From an uncultured Balneola sp. (lineage in GTDB: Bacteria > Bacteroidota > Rhodothermia > Balneolales > Balneolaceae), in the NCBI GenBank assembly GCA_902529365.1, contig CABZWK010000011.1, positions 1-64,000 on the forward strand: a stretch of 64,000 bases of DNA, given 5' to 3'. This document shows, piece after piece, positions 1 to 9,227 of this stretch. The notes under the pieces were generated by a model, which saw nothing but the letters and a program-made list of their open reading frames with translations, made no database searches and was not told the origin of the DNA. Positions within the stretch are counted from its first letter, which is position 1. Each line of letters begins with the position of its first letter. The translations under genes were made by a program, and so were the position numbers.

Positions 1-71
1 TGTATATGGTGTAGTATCAATACTGATTGGACAATTGAATTCATACAAATTAATAATTAAACGGAGTTCAT

Positions 72-476
72 ATGAAATGGGCATCTCTAATTACACTTTC
101 GTTTATACTTTTTTTAGGATGCAACCGGTATTGGTTTAACCCTCCAAATCCTATGCAATTCATTACAGAGTTTAATGAATTAACAAATAGCCGTATGTAT
201 TCCAAAGCAGATGCTAAACTTGCCGTAGCATCCAAAAAATGTAGCTATATTGAATTACGAGATTATTATTCAGGTGCTAGGTTAAATGGGCGTGAAGATA
301 TGAAGAATGGGGCGATTGGTGTAGATGAATGGGTTAGTTTAGATGGCGGTAATGCCTTTTACCTAGAAGCCTATAGATGGGTGCCAGCCGGGGTATCTGT
401 ATATGATGGGACAGGTGGGACATCAACAGAATTAAAAATAGAATTTTATACTATGTCATGTGATGTAAGTGAGTGA
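72..476 (+). CDS. hypothetical lipoprotein
   Basis: ORF of 134 aa; N-terminus MKWASLITLSFILFLGCN resembles a signal peptide with lipobox (FLGC). Confidence 0.6.
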   Translation: MKWASLITLSFILFLGCNRYWFNPPNPMQFITEFNELTNSRMYSKADAKLAVASKKCSYIELRDYYSGARLNGREDMKNGAIGVDEWVSLDGGNAFYLEAYRWVPAGVSVYDGTGGTSTELKIEFYTMSCDVSE

Positions 477-483
477 ATAAGAA

Positions 484-705
484 TTAATTCTTACTCATTT
501 GTTCCTTTAATAACCTCTGGGTTGTCTCCCAATCTAAAGTGGATTTAAGTCCACCATTACTATACTTCTCTACTAGCTTCAAGGTTTCCTCTGCACCTTC
601 GTAGATACCTTTGGTATAACCACTAGATAACCCTTCCTTCTTACCAATTACGTAGCCTACAAATAGAGCTGTACTGCTTATTAATAATACTATTGATACT
701 TCCAT
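484..705 (-). CDS. small single-pass membrane protein, hypothetical
   Basis: 73 aa ORF with N-terminal hydrophobic segment; a degenerate copy lies at 17786-17932 and a 3' fragment at 9161-9199. Confidence 0.6.
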   Translation of the reverse strand: MEVSIVLLISSTALFVGYVIGKKEGLSSGYTKGIYEGAEETLKLVEKYSNGGLKSTLDWETTQRLLKEQMSKN

Positions 706-913
706 ATTTGATCCATTTATTTCAACTAAATTTGGCCCCTAAGGGCCAAAGTGAAGGTGGGTGGGTTTTATGTTATATCCCGCTATTGCAATGTCTCGAA
801 AAAAACAAAATACACCTACAGAAACCACTAAATTTCATTTTAATACCTGGTTATAGTATATCTAAACCCATTTACGAATTACTACATATTAGGCTTTTAT
901 AGCCTAAATATTG

Positions 914-1135
914 CTATTCAAATGTAAATTCAAAGCCTCCGATTCCTATCTGTTTTGCTACGATTCTTTTTCCTTTTGCTTTTTTTATTAATTCTAATGC
1001 GGCGCTCTCTCCTAGTGATATTGCATAATCAAGCGTAGGGTCTTCGCCGTACTTATCTATGTATTCTTGTAAGATTGCGTTTTCTTCCTCTGTAAAGTCG
1101 AGTCTTCCTTTTGGTGGTTTTTTTGGTGGTTTCAT
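914..1135 (-). CDS. hypothetical protein
   Basis: 73 aa ORF in a gene-sparse region; no recognised family. Confidence 0.45.
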   Translation of the reverse strand: MKPPKKPPKGRLDFTEEENAILQEYIDKYGEDPTLDYAISLGESAALELIKKAKGKRIVAKQIGIGGFEFTFE

Positions 1136-1284
1136 TTTTATTAATTCCTCTATTTTAAATTTGAAAATATAGATTTGGATTGTTACTAAGGAAATCTGAA
1201 GTAACTAATAGGTTATTTAAATAATTAATCCACTCACTCCGTCATTATATATAGTACATGGAGTGGATTGAGTAATCATAAGAT

Positions 1285-1629
1285 TTAATTTTTTAATGAC
1301 ATCCAATGTTGATATATCATGACCATAGCAAGTGTATCCAACTCACAATAACGTAATAATCCCTTGAAAGTTGATTCTCGCTCATCCTCAGGAACATCAT
1401 CAAATTGCATCCTAGACCATGCCATCATAGCTTTTCCACCATCAGCAATGGTTTCACTTAGTTCTGTATTAAAATCTTCTATTATATCATCTACATCATC
1501 AGGGATATCTCTAAGATCAAGTGGGTCTAATAAGGTATATGGATTTACAGCAATTCCATTTTCCTCAACATAAAACACCTTGTTCTTAATACTCCTACCA
1601 GAATAGGGCAAAGTTACTAACTCGTTCAT
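1285..1629 (-). pseudogene. C-terminal fragment of a DUF2779-like protein
   Basis: Translation contains DGGKAMMAWSRMQFDDVPEDERESTFKGLLRYCELDTLAMVMIYQHW, which resembles the C-terminus of much longer DUF2779 proteins; only 114 aa present. Confidence 0.6.
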
Positions 1630-1683
1630 TCACTCTTTTCCCTAAGTAAATGAATGAATGGAAAATTGCTTTAAATTTTACTC

Positions 1684-2028
1684 CTATTCCTCTTGAAATT
1701 TATCTACTGCTTTCTTCAAGGTTCCAACGGAAACTTTAAAGGCGTGATCATTTTCAAGTTGCCTTTGAACTATTTCATAGGTAAACGCACCCGATTTAAG
1801 ATGCTTTAAATGCTTTGGATATTCATTTATAAGCCTATAAACCTATGTACTTTTTCCTGCAATATACGTTTCATTCTTCTGAAAGGAATCAACTACCTTA
1901 AAAATAACGTCATTGCTCAGATCTAGGTGATAGACTATTTGTGCTTCTTTGGGGTCTAGTTAATTATTCTTGATGGTTTGTAGATAAACCTTACCATTAT
2001 TATTACTAAGGGATAATACAGACCTCAT
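1684..2028 (-). pseudogene. decayed hypothetical gene with two in-frame stops
   Basis: Manual reverse translation gives one frame MRSVLSLSNNNGKVYLQTIKNN*LDPKEAQIVYHLDLSNDVIFKVVDSFQKNETYIAGKST*VYRLINEYPKHLKHLKSGAFTYEIVQRQLENDHAFKVSVGTLKKAVDKFQEE*, interrupted by TAA and TAG. Confidence 0.6.
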
Positions 2029-2065
2029 TTTTTGCTCAATTCCAGAACTCCGAATGAAGAGTTTC

Positions 2066-4684
2066 TTATTTAATCAGAAGCATCTTTTTAGTTTTGGTAA
2101 ACGACGGAGTGGTTAGCTTGTACAAGTATACCCCACTTGATAATCCAGAAGCATCAAAACCTATTCTATAATCACCAACTTGCATTGGTTTATCGATAAG
2201 TTTTACTATTGACCGTCCATTAATATCAAAAATCTCTAGGTTAACATGTTGATCTCTTGCCAATGAAAAATTAATCTGCGTTTTCGGATTGAATGGATTA
2301 GGATAGTTTTGATCTAAAATGAATTCTCCAAGTTTATTTTGTTCTTCAATTCTAACACTTATTGTAATTTCATAACCTGGAGAATCTAAAAAAAAATCTT
2401 GAGATTCAGAGTCTATTATTCTGAAGTAAATAGAATCACCGCTCGATTCAGGAATTTCAAACCTACTGTACTGCGATTCTACAGCTGGATAGGCTTCTAC
2501 AATAGATATTAAGTCCGAGTTTGATGATAAGTAATAAAAGATATCTAGACTGTCAATTTCAACAAGGGCCCAACTTATTGTAACATTGCTTCCAGGCCTA
2601 AATGGTAGATTAAATAATCTAGATGCTGAAACAGACTTTATCGATTTAGGTTTTTTAATATTTACGATATTTGAAAAAGCATTGACGGTAGAATCGGATG
2701 TTTCTTGCAACTTAAAAAGTAACGAATCACCAGGTAAGTTAGGAATTACGAAGTTTTCAAATGAATCGGTTGTGAGTTTCTCAGCTAATAAAGTAAATTC
2801 ATTCGATGAGTATAGCTTATAAAAAAGATCCACTTCATCAACAGAGTTCAAGCTCCATGCTATAGGTAGTGTATCTCCTACTGCAAAAGTTAAGTCATCG
2901 CTTGGTGCAGTAAATTGGATTGGTGAGGTCGCATCTGAAAATACGTCTTCGGTGTATACCTCAATTCCAGCAGTTAAATATACAAATGGGGAATTCCAGT
3001 ATGTGGTAATTTCATTGGTTGAATAGCTGCAATAATCATCTAGATAAGAAAGTGCTGCAAGATCTGAATTGTAAGCATTTGACCCGCAATCTAAATTCTG
3101 GTTTCTAGGGTTTGCACCACCTGCTATCCAACCAGGAACTGGATCAATAAGATTATCTGCTGCGGATTGCCGATGATGAATATGCATTGGAGATTGATCC
3201 CCAAACCCGGTCACATAGCTATATGAAACGGCATTTCGGCCAAGTAGATAATCCATAATATCAATTGCCCCTTCATAAAACTTCTGTTCACCTGTAAGTT
3301 GATAGGCTAATAAAATTCCCATTCCAAGGTTTCCTGCACCACCATTTGAGCCCCAATTAAATTGCCAGCTTTCTATTCCAAAAGGTGATCGATATGGAGC
3401 CGTTTTAGAGTCATTTACATACCATTCATATGCATTAATTAGTGTGTTTTTCATTGCACTAGTATCAACAAGTCCAATTGAGGTTAACTCTTTTCGATGA
3501 TGCACTAGCGAGAATAATCCTAAGGCTTGTACATTACTCCACCCTGAGTTTCCAACACCATTCCAACCGTTATTTGGATAAAATTTATCCTCTTTGGTTG
3601 TGATGTATAGCTCTGCTCGAGCCCAGAAAAATTCATCTGAAAAACTGCCATCACCGTAGGTTCCAGTTTGAATATCAGGATTAAACTGACTATTTATTTG
3701 ATTCTGGTTATAAGTTACATTTGGATTTACAAGGGCCCAATTATAGGCATCTCGAGCTGCTTTTAGGGCAACAGTTGCAAAATTAGTATCGAAAGGTTCA
3801 TAGACTCTTGCCGCCTGTGCCATTACTGCAGCAAAATCTAGGCTTGCAGCCGTTCCTTTTTGAACCACATAGCGCGGATTTGTAGCTTTAGATGGCATGA
3901 TAGTAGTACTAAAATTAGCATGAGTAAGTTTATGATACACCCCACCATCACTCGGATCTTGCATAGTTAGTAGCCAGTCCAATGCATATCGGTTTTCGTC
4001 CAAGATATCGGGAATAGCATTATTACTTTCAGGTATATTTAAATTTTGAGATTCAAAAAATGAAGGAAAATTTTCATAGGCAAAAAGCATATGATTAATA
4101 CTTGAAGAAATTGGAACTACATATTTATTGAAGTCACCGGCATCGTACCACCCTCCTGGTGAAGAAATATAAGTACCATTAGGACGATTTGTGGAGGCTG
4201 CCGATTCATGAATTACAACTAAAGTATCAGAATGACCGGCACTTCTGGACCACTTTTCTGCATATTCTTGCTCCAAAGCGATGGACGCTCGATTGAAATA
4301 GATTGCTTTAATCAAGGCAGCATTTAGCGAAAGAAATTGATGATTACCGATGTCAAATGGAAAAGACTCACCACCTCCATCAACTCCTAAAATATATGTC
4401 CCTTGCCTAGAAAATTCACTGAAATTAGCCACTTTTACCGTTTCTCCACTTAAACTATAAAAGCCAGCACTTTCTAAATTCCCTTGATAAACAATATTAC
4501 CGGATTCCGCTTCACGTAAATGGAAAGTACTTGCATGATGTGACGGTGTTATGGCTATTTTATGGGTCTTTGGATAAAATCCAAGCTGGTTGAGTTTTAC
4601 CTGTAAAGATTGTTGTTGTGCTACAACAAATGTGCTTGAAAAGAAAATGGGAACAAACAGGTATTTTTTTAAAGAACAATACAT
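2066..4684 (-). CDS. glycoside hydrolase family 9 (endoglucanase-like) with T9SS C-terminal sorting domain
   Basis: N-terminal CelD-like Ig region, GGWYDAGDFNKYVVP (GH9 DAGD motif), late catalytic motifs (HIHHRQS), and C-terminal LGEFILDQNYPNPFNPKTQINFSL...GVYLYKLTT...KKMLLIK. Confidence 0.9.
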   Translation of the reverse strand: MYCSLKKYLFVPIFFSSTFVVAQQQSLQVKLNQLGFYPKTHKIAITPSHHASTFHLREAESGNIVYQGNLESAGFYSLSGETVKVANFSEFSRQGTYILGVDGGGESFPFDIGNHQFLSLNAALIKAIYFNRASIALEQEYAEKWSRSAGHSDTLVVIHESAASTNRPNGTYISSPGGWYDAGDFNKYVVPISSSINHMLFAYENFPSFFESQNLNIPESNNAIPDILDENRYALDWLLTMQDPSDGGVYHKLTHANFSTTIMPSKATNPRYVVQKGTAASLDFAAVMAQAARVYEPFDTNFATVALKAARDAYNWALVNPNVTYNQNQINSQFNPDIQTGTYGDGSFSDEFFWARAELYITTKEDKFYPNNGWNGVGNSGWSNVQALGLFSLVHHRKELTSIGLVDTSAMKNTLINAYEWYVNDSKTAPYRSPFGIESWQFNWGSNGGAGNLGMGILLAYQLTGEQKFYEGAIDIMDYLLGRNAVSYSYVTGFGDQSPMHIHHRQSAADNLIDPVPGWIAGGANPRNQNLDCGSNAYNSDLAALSYLDDYCSYSTNEITTYWNSPFVYLTAGIEVYTEDVFSDATSPIQFTAPSDDLTFAVGDTLPIAWSLNSVDEVDLFYKLYSSNEFTLLAEKLTTDSFENFVIPNLPGDSLLFKLQETSDSTVNAFSNIVNIKKPKSIKSVSASRLFNLPFRPGSNVTISWALVEIDSLDIFYYLSSNSDLISIVEAYPAVESQYSRFEIPESSGDSIYFRIIDSESQDFFLDSPGYEITISVRIEEQNKLGEFILDQNYPNPFNPKTQINFSLARDQHVNLEIFDINGRSIVKLIDKPMQVGDYRIGFDASGLSSGVYLYKLTTPSFTKTKKMLLIK

Positions 4685-4784
4685 GGGTAAATATATAGTA
4701 AGAATTCTTAATCTGTTATCTAGTTCAATATAAGTTTTTGCCTCGCAGTAACCTCATATTAGGATTGTATAAATCTATCAATTG

Positions 4785-7415
4785 TCATCTAAAACGAAAA
4801 CCAAATGTCAGCATTACGTAACGGGTCAATGTATTCCATTCTTGTTGCATTAAAAAATTAGGCTGACTTATCCTTTGAAAACCTGTGTATTGATTTAAAA
4901 GATCAAAAGCGCTGATTGTTAATGAACCCTTTTCTGCCTCGAAAAAGAAATAACTCATATCAATGTTGATTAATGGAATATCAACAGCTTCGTTAAAGCT
5001 CTGCGAATCGTAATTTAGTATGTTTGCTTTAGCTTGTAAATTCCACCTATTATTGGGTGTATATCTCAAATCAAAAGAATAGCTTGTGTTGTAATAATAA
5101 TTATTTTGTTCATCTGCTAATGAGAATTCTGAATCTGTTATGTTTATACCAGCGCCCAAACGTGTAGAAAAAATTGTATTCTTACGATTTTCCAATGTTA
5201 AACTAAAAATATGGTTTTGATTTGTATTTATATTTTCTTGTTCATTAATAAAAACACGGCTCTTACTCCAGCTCTCACTTGCTTTCAAATTAATATTAAT
5301 TTCTAAAGCTCTTATAGGGGTAGAAAATTCAGATGAAAATGTAAAATTTAGATCATTTTTGACATTTATTGGTTGTGTTATTTTGATTAGATCATCGCTA
5401 ATTGTTTGCTTCCATCTAATTTTTTCTTTTGTATAGGTACCCGAGAGTCTTATTGAAAATGAAGTGAATGAAAATTGATCAAATATATTCCAATTAGCAA
5501 CACCTTGGTGTCGATATTCTGGTTCAAGGTCTGTATTACCTTTTATGATATTTAATTGATTTATAGTATTACTTACTGGAATTAATTGATCAGGATTTGG
5601 CATAATCATGTTGGTCGTATATCGGAGATTAATTCGGCGTCCAGGTCGATATTCAAACTGATAATTCAATCGAGGCATCAAATAACGATATTTTTTTTTT
5701 TGAATACTTACTTCATCTTGTATTTTTTCAAATTGATTTACGTTACCTAAAATTTGAAAATTTAGTTGTGACTTCTCCTTAGATCTATTTAGAATTATTG
5801 ATGGGGATATTAAATATTGATTGGTAGTAAATTTAGGTCTTTGAAGAAGTTCAGCACCAATTTTTTCAATAATTTGACCTTCCGATTTGAAAAGTTCATT
5901 TTCATCCATACTAAATTTTGCCCCAAAACTAATAGCCCAGCTATTTTTTAGTTTTATTAAGAGCGAAGGTTCGCTGCTCAATAATATTCGATTCCTAGAA
6001 TTGTCTTGAAATTGTTGTGACATAAGTTGATTTAGTGGATCAAAAAAGTTGATCTCATTTAACCATTCAATTTTATTAGAAAGGTCATTAATAATCGCAT
6101 TTGAAGACGTTTTAAATTGTAATTTATCATCTTTAAATTTGACAATAAAACTTGCTTCTAGCCATCCATATATATCACTAGATGAAATGCTTGATTCATT
6201 AATTTGAGTATTTAATAATTTTTCTTGATTCTTAGAAAGTGTGGTGTTGTTGCTTCTCTGTTGACCTTCTATAAATGTAATTTTTCCATTTATAAATAAA
6301 CGCTTATCTAGATTAAAACTGTGTCTTAATCCAAAATTCAAATCACTTGGTTGATCTATATCTACTTCAACTGTACTTATATCTTGATCATATGAACCAT
6401 TAGGAAAAAAATTCTGAATATATGCATGTTCTACCAAATCTTTCTCTCTTCGATTACCTAAATAATTCATAAAATATCGATTCTCACTGGCCGGATTAAA
6501 TGATAAGTTAAAGCCACCGGCAATAACATCATTTATACCTTTATTATTAAGTCCAAATTGATTGTTATCTTTATTAGTAAAACCTGATTCATTCACATTA
6601 TTATACATACCTAATAAAGCATTTTGTGTTCTTTCAGTGAATTGATAAATCTTTGATGATAAACTATAATTGCTTATTGATACTGAACTTCCAGCAGATA
6701 TCTCGCCAAAGAAACCTTTTTTATAATCTTCTTTTAGTTTTAGGTTGATAGTTTTTTCCCGCTGTCCATCATCTATTCCCGAGAAGATAACTTCATCCGA
6801 TTTTCGATCAATAACTTGAACTTTACTAAGTGCTTCAGCCGGTAAATTCTTCGTTGCAACTTTTGGGTCATCATCAAAGAATTCTTTACCGTCAACAAGT
6901 ATTTTGGTTACTTCTTCACCTTCTGCTTTTATATTGCCGCTATTATCTACTTCAATGCCTGGAAGTTTATTTAATAGTTCTTCAACGGCAGCACCTGGTC
7001 TGGTTCTAAAAGCTTTAGCATTATATTCTAAAGTATCATTTCTAAATATTAATGGTACTAATTCAGCTTCAATAATTACTTCACCAAGTGAATCATTTTG
7101 TGTAATTAATTTTAAAATCCCAGTATCTTCTCCGGAAAGAGTCGGTATTTTTATAGTTTTGTAAAAAGTCTTCTTTCCTACAAAAGAATACTGCATGAGA
7201 TATAAACCCTCATTTATATTCTTTATTTGAAATTCTCCATCAAGATTTGTGACTCCAAAGTACACTAAAGTGGAGTCTGCAGGATTTAGTAAAACAATTG
7301 TTGAATATTCTAACGGTTTGTTTTCTTCATCAATTACCTGACCTGTTATTTTATATTGGGCGATGGCACTCCCACTCAAAATAATGAGTAATAGAACGGA
7401 TAATAAAGTTTTCAT
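4785..7415 (-). CDS. TonB-dependent receptor-like outer membrane beta-barrel protein with carboxypeptidase-regulatory-like N-terminus
   Basis: Signal peptide, ITGQVIDEENKPLEYSTIVLL domain, plug-like LLNKLPGIEVDNSGNIKAEGEEVTKILVDGKEFF, long beta-barrel ending in aromatic GFRFR. Confidence 0.88.
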   Translation of the reverse strand: MKTLLSVLLLIILSGSAIAQYKITGQVIDEENKPLEYSTIVLLNPADSTLVYFGVTNLDGEFQIKNINEGLYLMQYSFVGKKTFYKTIKIPTLSGEDTGILKLITQNDSLGEVIIEAELVPLIFRNDTLEYNAKAFRTRPGAAVEELLNKLPGIEVDNSGNIKAEGEEVTKILVDGKEFFDDDPKVATKNLPAEALSKVQVIDRKSDEVIFSGIDDGQREKTINLKLKEDYKKGFFGEISAGSSVSISNYSLSSKIYQFTERTQNALLGMYNNVNESGFTNKDNNQFGLNNKGINDVIAGGFNLSFNPASENRYFMNYLGNRREKDLVEHAYIQNFFPNGSYDQDISTVEVDIDQPSDLNFGLRHSFNLDKRLFINGKITFIEGQQRSNNTTLSKNQEKLLNTQINESSISSSDIYGWLEASFIVKFKDDKLQFKTSSNAIINDLSNKIEWLNEINFFDPLNQLMSQQFQDNSRNRILLSSEPSLLIKLKNSWAISFGAKFSMDENELFKSEGQIIEKIGAELLQRPKFTTNQYLISPSIILNRSKEKSQLNFQILGNVNQFEKIQDEVSIQKKKYRYLMPRLNYQFEYRPGRRINLRYTTNMIMPNPDQLIPVSNTINQLNIIKGNTDLEPEYRHQGVANWNIFDQFSFTSFSIRLSGTYTKEKIRWKQTISDDLIKITQPINVKNDLNFTFSSEFSTPIRALEININLKASESWSKSRVFINEQENINTNQNHIFSLTLENRKNTIFSTRLGAGINITDSEFSLADEQNNYYYNTSYSFDLRYTPNNRWNLQAKANILNYDSQSFNEAVDIPLINIDMSYFFFEAEKGSLTISAFDLLNQYTGFQRISQPNFLMQQEWNTLTRYVMLTFGFRFR

Positions 7416-7447
7416 AAACTCATCTAATTACGGCAAAGATATATTAA

Positions 7448-8206
7448 TTATTTACCTCGAGTTTGTTTTTTAGTACTTGAGGTACCATTCTTTTTCCATT
7501 CCAGAGTTTTTTCACCAACTGTCTTTTCAAATTCAGACTTACTGATTTTTTGTCCATTCTCAGGGACAACTATTTTATTTTCAATCTTTAAATCAATATT
7601 TGATGCAAGTACATTCATTTTACCATCAATTTCAATACCTAATATTAACCCAGGTAAACCAAAATAATAGTCAGGCCCAAATTGAACTGGAATTTGAGAG
7701 GTGAACCAAGCAGTGATGATGCCATCTTTAGTATCTAATTGAGCACCAGTACAAATAAAATCTAATACTTTCTTTTTTCCCGAAGTGAGCCTCCATTTTG
7801 GTTGATTTAAATCTTCTTCAACTAAGAAATATCTAGTCATAAATTCGACCTCAGTTACTCTTTTACCATGCTCTATATTTTGATAGATTTTTTCAATTTT
7901 AACTTTGGGAGGAGCCAAAAGAGGGAGAGCATTTAGAGCTCTAACTACTGTGGGATCTAATGGTGAATCTTCTGAAGGGACTCCTTCAAAGACTGATTCT
8001 GAATCTTGAAATCTTAGTTGATAAGTAAATTTACCCTCTTTTGGTAAATTTTTTATGTAATTATCCCAACGCGGTTTACCAACAGGTTCAATGCCATAAT
8101 CAATAATCTTTTGATATGTTACTATCCCACTAGTTTGTGCGCTTAGAGTATCAAAAATTAAAACTGTACATATCAAATACAAAAGTTTAATGGATGTTTT
8201 TACCAT
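7448..8206 (-). CDS. GLPGLI family protein
   Basis: Contains diagnostic YYFGLPGLILGIEIDG motif; adjacent to a TonB/beta-barrel gene, as usual for this family. Confidence 0.92.
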   Translation of the reverse strand: MVKTSIKLLYLICTVLIFDTLSAQTSGIVTYQKIIDYGIEPVGKPRWDNYIKNLPKEGKFTYQLRFQDSESVFEGVPSEDSPLDPTVVRALNALPLLAPPKVKIEKIYQNIEHGKRVTEVEFMTRYFLVEEDLNQPKWRLTSGKKKVLDFICTGAQLDTKDGIITAWFTSQIPVQFGPDYYFGLPGLILGIEIDGKMNVLASNIDLKIENKIVVPENGQKISKSEFEKTVGEKTLEWKKNGTSSTKKQTRGK

Positions 8207-8318
8207 AAAATTACAATCATTTTGTCGTTTATATACTTAGATATAATTACATTTAACTTAATTATTGCAATTATATCTTATTTAAAATTTTATCGAATAC
8301 GCTCGTATAAAACGACTT

Positions 8319-9119
8319 ATGATCTATCTATCCAAAACTATTTTTCTATTTATACTATTTTTTACATACCCATTAACAGCTCAAATTAGTGACATTAGAT
8401 ATTCTACATCAAATGAAGAAATAATTATCTCTATAGATAGTGACTCAATTGCAACTTATGCAATGTTAGCTGCAGGAACAGAAAAGAAAGAAACCGTAAT
8501 TCTTTTGCATGGACTTCCTGGTAATGAGAGAAATCTTGATTTAGCCCAAGAATTAAGAAAAAATGGCTTTAATGTTATTTATTTTAATTACAGAGGTGCA
8601 TGGGGTAGCCAGGGAGAATTTTCTTATGCAAATTGTCTTCAAGATGTCTCAGAAGTAATTGACTTTTTCAACAAACCTGAAAATTCTGAAAAATATAAAA
8701 TAAAAATCGACTCCTACATTTTATTTGGTCACAGTTTAGGCGGCAGCATTGCTCTAATAAGTGGCGCTTTAGATAATAGAGTTAAAAAAATTGCAGTGTA
8801 TTCGCCATTTCATATAGGTACAGCATCTGACGAATTATTGCATTGGGCCTATGAATACAGTAAATCATTATTTATGTTAGAATTAGAACCTGAAAAATTT
8901 TACAATGAGTTGTTGACAAATAGAAATACATACAATGTTGTTAATTACAATAAAGAATTATCACAAAAACCACTTTTAATATTGGATGAAAATGAAAGAA
9001 ATAAAGTATGGATAGAAAAATTAAAAAATGTGGAATATGTATTAATGCAAACAGACCATTCATTTTCAGATAAAAGAACTGAATTAATTACCAAAGTAAT
9101 AAGTTGGATAAATAACTAA
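8319..9119 (+). CDS. alpha/beta hydrolase
   Basis: LLHGLPGNERN oxyanion motif, nucleophile elbow FGHSLGGS, terminal His in TDHSF. Confidence 0.85.
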   Translation: MIYLSKTIFLFILFFTYPLTAQISDIRYSTSNEEIIISIDSDSIATYAMLAAGTEKKETVILLHGLPGNERNLDLAQELRKNGFNVIYFNYRGAWGSQGEFSYANCLQDVSEVIDFFNKPENSEKYKIKIDSYILFGHSLGGSIALISGALDNRVKKIAVYSPFHIGTASDELLHWAYEYSKSLFMLELEPEKFYNELLTNRNTYNVVNYNKELSQKPLLILDENERNKVWIEKLKNVEYVLMQTDHSFSDKRTELITKVISWINN

Positions 9120-9160
9120 TCAAATAAGAAAATTTCATCTGTTTCTAAAATAATATTTGA

Positions 9161-9199
9161 GTTGTCTCCCAATCTAAAGTGGATTTAAGTCCACCATTA
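9161..9199 (-). repeat. 3' fragment homologous to the 484-705 gene
   Basis: 39 bp (gttgtctcccaatctaaagtggatttaagtccaccatta) identical to 521-559; encodes NGGLKSTLDWETTQ on the minus strand. Confidence 0.85.
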
Positions 9200-9227
9200 T
9201 GCTCAATAAAGTACTTAACTATAATAG

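Noticed and set aside
693-902. 69-aa plus-strand ORF
   Set aside because: No signal or family features; overlaps the upstream region that is similar to the pseudogene flank at 17933-18010, so likely non-coding.
1364-1573. Plus-strand ORF rich in Ser
   Set aside because: Antisense to the DUF2779-like fragment; composition typical of a shadow ORF.
1-2066. Possible defence island or mobile element at the left edge
   Set aside because: Only small or decayed genes; no transposase, integrase, toxin-antitoxin or nuclease signature could be supported.
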